Source: Lachnospira sp. UBA4346 (GTDB taxonomy: Bacteria; Bacillota; Clostridia; Lachnospirales; Lachnospiraceae). From it: 19,932 bases of DNA. The stretch is taken from positions 1-19,932 of the forward strand of contig DGTC01000009.1 of NCBI GenBank assembly GCA_002394205.1, given 5' to 3'. Below the pieces are notes generated by a model, which was given only the letters and a program-made list of their open reading frames with translations, ran no database searches and was not told where the DNA came from. The first letter of the stretch is position 1. Each line of letters starts with the position of its first letter. The position numbers and the translations under genes were made by a program. This document shows, piece after piece, positions 15,340 to 19,932 of this stretch.

Positions 15340-15402
15340 CGTTCCTAATAAAAATTATTAAAATCAGAATCAAATAATGATGTCTCTTATATTTATTTTA
15401 TT

Positions 15403-16182
15403 TTAAATATCATAATAAACATTTTTCAGATATAATCCCTGTGGGGGAAGCGTAGGACCTGCAAGGCTGCGCTCTTTTTGAACCAAAATGGCAGAAATTT
15501 CATCTGCGGAGAGCTGTCCGATACCACATAACAGAATCGTTCCGGCAAGAATTCTTACCATATTATACAGAAATCCATTTCCTGTAAATGAAATCGTAAG
15601 AATCTGTTTTTTAGAAGGCAACATTCTTGTATCAAATTCAATTGATGTAATGGTTCGAATATGTGATTTATCTGTTGATTTATCCGATGTAAATGCAGAA
15701 AAATCATGCGTACCAGTCAGATAATTTGCGGCCTGTTTCATTGCTGAATAGTCCAATGCATACAGCCTGTCTTCAAAGGGAAGACGAAGTGGCGTTTCTG
15801 TCAGATGATAACAATATTTCTGATAAAATACATCAGGTTTGCCATCTAATGCAATCTGATAGCAGTATGTTTTTGCATATGCATCTTTCCGACTGTGAAA
15901 ATTTTCACGAACATTTTGAATTGAACGAATCTGAATACTTTTTGGTAATTTTTCGTTACAATCGGATATGAATTTTTCAAAGTCTGCAATGGTATCATAA
16001 AAAAAATCAGCATACTGTGCATAGGCATGAACGCCTGCATCAGTTCTTCCGCTTCCTCGAATCGGCGTACCTAATATGTTTTCTATTATTTGCTGGATGG
16101 TATTCGAATCATTTTTAAGACGCTGCCAACCATGAAAGGAAGTTCCGTCATAACTGATTTTGATTAAATAATGCTGTTTCAT
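15403..16182 (-). CDS. truA: tRNA pseudouridine(38-40) synthase
   Basis: A 259-aa TruA, which isomerises uridines 38-40 in the anticodon arm of many tRNAs. The N-terminus LIKISYDGTSFHGWQR (6-21) and the catalytic loop RGSGRTDAGVHAYAQ with nucleophile Asp48 (42-56) are diagnostic. FTSDKSTDKSHIRTI, GNGFLYNMVRILAGT and the terminal GPTLPPQGLYL are further family blocks. I placed the start at ATG 16182 rather than the in-frame ATG 16221. The family normally begins a few residues before ISYDGT, and the upstream ATG has no Shine-Dalgarno. The nearest one for 16182 (AAAGGAG, 16203-16197) is 14 nt away, so the start is not certain. The gene is a single minus-strand unit converging on pdp. Confidence 0.95.
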   Translation of the reverse strand: MKQHYLIKISYDGTSFHGWQRLKNDSNTIQQIIENILGTPIRGSGRTDAGVHAYAQYADFFYDTIADFEKFISDCNEKLPKSIQIRSIQNVRENFHSRKDAYAKTYCYQIALDGKPDVFYQKYCYHLTETPLRLPFEDRLYALDYSAMKQAANYLTGTHDFSAFTSDKSTDKSHIRTITSIEFDTRMLPSKKQILTISFTGNGFLYNMVRILAGTILLCGIGQLSADEISAILVQKERSLAGPTLPPQGLYLKNVYYDI

Positions 16183-16298
16183 CGTTTCTAAAATAGCTCC
16201 TTTAATATACGTATAAAACAAATTTTATTCTTATATAAAATTAGAATAGCAGAGAATTTCCAAAATGAAAAGTAAAAATAATTCCTATTAAAATAGTA

Positions 16299-16327
16299 GA
16301 TAAACTATGAAATATATGATAAACTAT
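16299..16327. repeat. Direct repeat GATAAACTAT x2 upstream of azlCD
   Basis: GATAAACTAT occurs at 16299-16308 and 16318-16327, a 19-bp period (close to two helical turns). The first copy is also the right half of an inverted repeat ATAGT-N6-ACTAT (16293-16308). It lies in the 256-nt divergent region between truA and azlC and could be a regulator site. Confidence 0.45.
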
Positions 16328-16438
16328 AAAAAATTTTGTAATGGTTCTAAATAAACGTATTTTCATGGGAAATGTTTCTTTATGTTTATAAAATGACACC
16401 ATTTAGAAGGATAATTGTTACAAACGAAAGGAATTTTT

Positions 16439-17134
16439 ATGAAAAACAACAAAAAGAAAATGTTATATGATGCCTGGATTAAGTCTTTACCAATTCTATT
16501 TAGCTATGTATTCGTTTCATTCAGTTATGGACTTATGATGCAAAATGCCGGTTATGCTTGGTATTATTCACTTTTTACGAGTCTGACCGTCTATACAGGA
16601 GCATTTCAATTTGTATTGATTACATTTTTAAGCAGTGGTGCTTCTATAGTAACAATTGCAGTTACAGCACTTTTGATGAATAGTCGTCAAACGTTTTACA
16701 GTCTTACCTTTTTAGATGATTTTAAACAAATGAGACATCGAAAATGGTATATGATTCAGACAATGACCGATGAAACATATGCAGTAAATTGTACAATTCC
16801 GCAAAATGAGAAGAATCGCCATAAACAGATGTTTCTAATAGCATTTTTTTCACGCTGTTATTGGATGATTGGAGCTGTATTAGGCGGTATTTTAGGACAG
16901 ATTTTACCTGTACAACTCGAAGGAATTGATTTCTGTATGACTGCGTTGTTTGTGATTATTTTTATCGACCAATGGGAAAGTTCGACAAATCATAAGCCTG
17001 CATTAATCGGTGTGGTTATGGGTGTTATATGCCTTTTTATTTTTGGTGCAAGAACATTTATGCTGCCGGCGCTGATATTTACATCAGGAATACTATTATT
17101 GATACAGGGAAAGGAGAATCAAGCAGATGCCTAA
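16439..17134 (+). CDS. azlC: AzlC family branched-chain amino acid exporter, large subunit
   Basis: A 231-aa polytopic membrane protein of the AzlC family (LIV-E exporter class), which with AzlD exports branched-chain amino acids or analogues. The family N-terminal block is visible as SLPILFSYVFVSFSYGLMMQNAGY, followed by TVYTGAFQFVLITFL, LLMNSRQTFYSLTFLDDF and MTDETYAV. Hydrophobic spans cover most of the sequence, about five or six helices. I chose ATG 16439 because AAAGGA (16427-16432) lies 6 nt upstream; the longer TTG-initiated frame has no such site. It overlaps azlD by 8 nt, a typical translationally coupled pair. Substrate is inferred from family only. A direct repeat upstream may bind a regulator. 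Confidence 0.93.
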   Translation: MKNNKKKMLYDAWIKSLPILFSYVFVSFSYGLMMQNAGYAWYYSLFTSLTVYTGAFQFVLITFLSSGASIVTIAVTALLMNSRQTFYSLTFLDDFKQMRHRKWYMIQTMTDETYAVNCTIPQNEKNRHKQMFLIAFFSRCYWMIGAVLGGILGQILPVQLEGIDFCMTALFVIIFIDQWESSTNHKPALIGVVMGVICLFIFGARTFMLPALIFTSGILLLIQGKENQADA

Positions 17135-17453
17135 TATACAATGGAATATTATCGGAATCATTCTTATCAGTGCTGCAATTACATTTACACTGCGTGCCCT
17201 TCCATTTTTTATTTTTCGTGGAAATCGTACAATGCCTGTGTGGTTGTCACGATTAGGTACAATGCTTCCTTCTGCAATTATGGCTGTACTGATTGTATAT
17301 TGTCTTAAAGAAGTTCCACAGACAATAACCGGTACAGGAATCTTTCAATGTCTTGCAGTTGTTGTTGTTGCAGTAACTTATAAATGGAAGCATAATATGT
17401 TTTTGAGTATTTTATCAGGAACGCTATTCTACATGATATTACTTAAATTATAA
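17127..17453 (+). CDS. azlD: AzlD family branched-chain amino acid exporter, small subunit
   Basis: A 108-aa membrane protein with three to four hydrophobic segments, partner of AzlC. The family hallmark is TFTLRALPFFIFRGNRTMPVWLSRLGTMLPSAIMAVLIVYCLKE (residues about 18-61), followed by two more membrane stretches. ATG 17127 lies inside the end of azlC. AAGGAG (17111-17116) is 10 nt upstream, so both coupling and independent initiation are possible. The C-terminal WKHNMFLSILSGTLFYMIL is also usual for the family. No terminator is evident after it. Confidence 0.93.
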   Translation: MPNIQWNIIGIILISAAITFTLRALPFFIFRGNRTMPVWLSRLGTMLPSAIMAVLIVYCLKEVPQTITGTGIFQCLAVVVVAVTYKWKHNMFLSILSGTLFYMILLKL

Positions 17454-17582
17454 TTTTAACATTGTAAATTATGAGGCATAAAATATTTTTATTAAAATAT
17501 ATAATTCGGGTGTCAAACGATGCATTTTATGTTTCAAGATGGTAAATTGCATATACATATATAACTTATACAATGAAAAAAT

Positions 17583-17619
17583 TTGCATAGATATGAATTC
17601 TATGATATATTAATATCAT
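17583..17619 (+). promoter_or_regulatory. Possible promoter with overlapping operator-like palindrome, upstream of AGCS transporter
   Basis: TTGCAT (17583-17588), a 17-nt spacer and TATATT (17606-17611) form a weak promoter candidate. The -10 is embedded in the perfect inverted repeat ATGATAT-atta-ATATCAT (17602-17619). A second short hairpin, CATAGA..TCTATG, lies in the spacer. Confidence 0.4.
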
Positions 17620-17652
17620 TACGAATTTTTATACAGAAAGGATAGCAAACTG

Positions 17653-19062
17653 ATGATTTTAGACATTTTAAATTATCTTGATAGTGTTTTATACTATCCA
17701 ATTTTATTAATTGTTATGGGACTTGCAGGTTTATATTTTACATTTCGAACAAGATTTGTACAAATCCGAAGATTCGCAACAGCATGTAAATTAATTATGG
17801 AGAAACCAAAGGACAGTGAGCATGTATCGTCATTTCAGGCACTGATGGTATCAACTGCCTCCCGTGTAGGAACCGGTAATATTATTGGTGTATCTACGGC
17901 CATTTGTCTCGGTGGTCCGGGTGCTGTATTTTGGATGTGGATAATGTGTATTATTGGCGCAGCCTCTGCATTTATTGAAAGTACACTTGCACAGATTTAC
18001 AAAAGAAAGCATGAAGACGGCAGTTCTTATGGCGGACCTGCTTATTATATTGAACAGGCATTGCGCGCTCCATGGGCATCTATTTTATTTTGTATCTTTT
18101 TAATTGCAACATACGCAATTGGATTCAATATGCTTTGCGCGTATAATTTACAATCAACATTTAGTACATATAGCTTTTACCACAGTACAACAACACCGAT
18201 TATTGTCGGTGCAGTTCTAATGATTGTTGTCGGATATTGTATTTTAGGCGGTGGTAAACGAATTGTAAAGATTACAGAAATCGTTGTTCCATTTATGGGA
18301 ATACTTTATGTCGGAGTATCACTTATTGTAATTTTTGTTCATTTTACAAATATTCCGGCAATGTTTGTTACCATTTTTAAAAATGCCTTTGATTTTAAGT
18401 CAATTCTTGGCGGTGTATCAGGTTCCTGTCTGGTATATGGAATTAAGAGAGGCCTGTATTCAAACGAAGCTGGTGTCGGTTCTGCACCAAATGCATCTGC
18501 ATCAGCGAGCGTTACACATCCTGTTAAACAGGGACTCGTTCAGACGGTATCAGTCTATATTGACACAATGCTTTTGTGCACTGCAACAGCATTGATGTGC
18601 CTTGCTTCCGGCGTTGATATCTCAGAAGAAGTATCGGGTGCCGTATACGTACAGAATGCACTTGCAACTGTATTTGGACAGGCAGGTCCTATTTTCATTA
18701 CTGTAGCCATGGTGTTATTTGCATTTACAACCTTGATTGGTAATTTGTATTACGTAAATAATGCATTGGCATATCTGAACCACAAAAATATGCCATCCGA
18801 AAAGTTTATGAAAATCTTCCATATTATATGCGCTGTTGTTATTTTCTTTGGAACGATGATTTCAGCCGATGCTGCATGGGCTCTTGCAGATATTTTTATG
18901 GCAGGTATGACATTGATTAATCTTCCTTGCTGTGCCTTGCTTGGAGGAAAAGCAGTAGCAGCATTAAAAGACTTTGAACACCAGTTAAAGAATGGTAAAG
19001 ATCCTGAATTCCATGCAAAAGATATAGGCTTTAAAGATGGAGAATTAGAATTTTGGAAATAA
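17653..19062 (+). CDS. AGCS family sodium:amino acid (alanine/glycine) symporter
   Basis: A 469-aa polytopic transporter of the alanine or glycine:cation symporter family (AlsT/DagA type), with about 11 hydrophobic segments. Diagnostic regions are FRTRFVQIRRF after the first helix (31-41), STASRVGTGNIIGVSTAICLGGPGAVFWMW (67-96) with the conserved GTGNI sodium/substrate region, FIESTLAQIYK, GGPAYYIEQAL, YGIKRGLYSNEAGVGSAPNASA and, late, LFAFTTLIGNLYYVNNAL. AAGGA lies 10 nt before ATG 17653. The real substrate (alanine, glycine or another small amino acid) cannot be read from sequence. It follows azlCD in the same direction after 199 nt, with possible independent regulation. Confidence 0.94.
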   Translation: MILDILNYLDSVLYYPILLIVMGLAGLYFTFRTRFVQIRRFATACKLIMEKPKDSEHVSSFQALMVSTASRVGTGNIIGVSTAICLGGPGAVFWMWIMCIIGAASAFIESTLAQIYKRKHEDGSSYGGPAYYIEQALRAPWASILFCIFLIATYAIGFNMLCAYNLQSTFSTYSFYHSTTTPIIVGAVLMIVVGYCILGGGKRIVKITEIVVPFMGILYVGVSLIVIFVHFTNIPAMFVTIFKNAFDFKSILGGVSGSCLVYGIKRGLYSNEAGVGSAPNASASASVTHPVKQGLVQTVSVYIDTMLLCTATALMCLASGVDISEEVSGAVYVQNALATVFGQAGPIFITVAMVLFAFTTLIGNLYYVNNALAYLNHKNMPSEKFMKIFHIICAVVIFFGTMISADAAWALADIFMAGMTLINLPCCALLGGKAVAALKDFEHQLKNGKDPEFHAKDIGFKDGELEFWK

Positions 19063-19114
19063 TTTTCAAATAGGGTTCATAAAAAATAAACGGAAAAATA
19101 TTTTATTCTTTTTA

Positions 19115-19143
19115 TTGACATATGGATATAAATAGTATATTAT
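19115..19143 (+). promoter_or_regulatory. Promoter of rplU operon
   Basis: A consensus -35 TTGACA (19115-19120), a 17-nt spacer and TATTAT (19138-19143). A perfect TATAAT (19141-19146) overlaps but would need a 20-nt spacer. The strong consensus fits a ribosomal protein operon. Confidence 0.82.
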
Positions 19144-19150
19144 AATCTAG

Positions 19151-19222
19151 TGTGCCGCTCAGTTAGGGTATAAGCAGGTATATAACTTCTCCAAAACTGG
19201 CGAGTATTTATTTTAGGAGGTG
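19151..19222 (+). promoter_or_regulatory. Structured rplU (L21) mRNA leader, probable L21 autoregulatory leader
   Basis: CGCTCAGTT (19156-19164) pairs with AACTGGCG (19195-19202) with one bulged T. TCTCC (19188-19192), inside that loop, can pair with GGAGG of the Shine-Dalgarno (19216-19220), giving a pseudoknot-like sequestering fold. This fits the known L21 leader element of low-GC Gram-positives, but I could not run a covariance model. Confidence 0.65.
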
Positions 19223-19226
19223 CCAT

Positions 19227-19535
19227 ATGTACGCAATTATAGCAACAGGTGGTAAACAGTACACAGTATCTGAAGGCGATGTCATCAAAGTAGAAAAGCT
19301 TGGTGTTAACGCTGGTGAAACTGTTACATTTGACCAGGTTCTCTTTGTAAATAACGGAGAAGCTAAGGTTGGTGATCCAACAGTAGCAGGAGCTTCAGTT
19401 ACAGCAAGCGTTGTTAAGGAAGCTAGAGACAAGAAAGTTGTCGTTTATAAGTATAAGAGAAAAACTGGATATCACAAGAAGAATGGTCATAGACAGTCAT
19501 TCACTCAGGTTAAGATTGAAAAGATTAATGCTTAA
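19227..19535 (+). CDS. rplU: 50S ribosomal protein L21
   Basis: A 102-aa ribosomal protein L21. Typical blocks are MYAIIATGGKQYTVSEGDVIKVEKL (1-25), VTFDQVLFVN, KVGDPTVAGASVTASVV, KVVVYKYKRKTGYHKKNGHRQSFTQVKI at the C-terminus. It is a primary rRNA-binding protein of the large subunit. AGGAGG precedes ATG 19227. Codons are those of highly expressed genes (GGT, GCT, AAG). It heads the rplU-prp-rpmA operon and has its own promoter and structured leader. Confidence 0.98.
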   Translation: MYAIIATGGKQYTVSEGDVIKVEKLGVNAGETVTFDQVLFVNNGEAKVGDPTVAGASVTASVVKEARDKKVVVYKYKRKTGYHKKNGHRQSFTQVKIEKINA

Positions 19536-19559
19536 TTTCCTGTATAAGGAGTGTTATTC

Positions 19560-19889
19560 ATGACACAAGTAACAATCTATACAAGTTCATCAAGCGGTGA
19601 AGTTGTTGGGTTTCGTGCAGAGGGACATGCAGGTTATGCAGATGCCGGTTATGACATCGTGTGTGCGGCGGCTTCTGTACTAATTATCAATACAGTGAAT
19701 TCCATTGAACAATTTACAAAGGATTCATGTGTTGCAGAGGCAGATGAAGATAATACAGTTATTCAATTAATGGTAAAGTCTTCTAGTCAATCAGCAGAAT
19801 TAAAGGTGTTGTTATCAGCCTTAGTTTTAGGACTTAAGACAATTGCTGATGATAATCCTAATTACTTATCCATTACATTCGAGGAGGTG
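19560..19889 (+). CDS. prp: Ribosomal-processing cysteine protease Prp (YsxB)
   Basis: A cysteine protease of about 110 aa that cleaves the N-terminal extension of L27 in Firmicutes and is encoded between rplU and rpmA. The catalytic pair is visible: EGHAGYADAG carries His23 and YDIVCAAASVL carries Cys35, matching the His/Cys spacing of S. aureus Prp. I set the start at ATG 19560 because AAGGAG (19546-19551) lies 8 nt upstream. The longer frame from GTG 19551 would begin within this Shine-Dalgarno. The last codon and stop lie just before GAGGAGG of rpmA, so the genes are closely coupled. Its substrate, the L27 extension, is encoded at the window's end. Confidence 0.95.
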
Positions 19890-19894
19890 TAACT

Positions 19895-19932
19895 ATGTTG
19901 AATTTGAACCTTCAGTTTTTCGCTCATAAAAA
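19895..19932 (+). CDS. rpmA: 50S ribosomal protein L27, first 12 codons (3'-truncated by window)
   Basis: ATG 19895, preceded by GAGGAGG (19881-19887), opens a frame reading MLNLNLQFFAHK before the window ends. This is the L27 N-terminal extension found in Firmicutes, compare MLKLNLQFFASKKG in S. aureus. The Prp protease cuts it after the second Phe (between F9 and A10). Position after rplU-prp confirms the call. Confidence 0.93.
   Translation, partial: MLNLNLQFFAHK

Noticed and set aside
16183..16221. ATG 16221 as truA start
   Set aside because: It adds 13 residues not typical of TruA and has no Shine-Dalgarno upstream.

Overview
The window is about 20 kb of AT-rich, densely coding core chromosome from a Gram-positive anaerobe of the Firmicutes (Clostridia). 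Gene content and order fit Lachnospiraceae best. That placement is inferred from protein style, synteny (rplS-lepB-rbgA-rnhB-FliK-like-FlhB-like-yraN; nudix-spoIIM-deoB-pdp; rplU-prp-rpmA) and codon bias, not from a database search. I see no prophage, insertion sequence, CRISPR array, tRNA or rRNA.

Region by region: (1) 1-5111, plus strand: end of rplS with a strong terminator, a compact structured palindromic element (337-471), signal peptidase lepB, ribosome-assembly GTPase rbgA/ylqF overlapping rnhB, then a large FliK-C-like protein and a small FlhB-C-terminus-like protein (counterparts of B. subtilis ylqG/ylqH), and yraN. (2) 5378-8754: pgeF, a small alarmone synthetase (RelQ-type), and a type Ic aspartate-aminotransferase-like enzyme with its own strong promoter and long leader. 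(3) 8935-11008: proC, a NUDIX ADP-ribose-pyrophosphatase-like enzyme, and a SpoIIM-like membrane protein. (4) 11186-12214, minus strand: a class I DAHP synthase, sharing a nested bidirectional terminator with spoIIM and diverging from deoB. (5) 12593-15243: deoB and pdp, a nucleoside salvage pair, followed by a terminator shared with minus-strand truA (15403-16182). (6) 16439-19062: azlCD, a branched-chain amino acid exporter, then an AGCS-family sodium:amino acid symporter. (7) 19115-19932: promoter and structured leader of rplU, then rplU, prp and the first codons of rpmA. The rpmA start encodes the N-terminal extension that the protease Prp removes from L27.

The genes are mostly housekeeping: ribosome production and maturation (L19, RbgA, L21, Prp, L27, TruA), nucleoside and amino acid metabolism, and envelope functions. 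The items most worth a second look are the 135-bp palindromic, multi-hairpin element upstream of lepB; the FliK-like/FlhB-like pair, in which the FlhB piece lacks the NPTH autocleavage motif; the aroF-type gene occupying the place where fur/xerD sit between spoIIM and deoB in B. subtilis; and several inverted or direct repeats that look like operators or RNA switches. I found no convincing wholly new multi-gene system. Several start codons were moved from the longest possible ORF to the ATG with a well-placed Shine-Dalgarno sequence.
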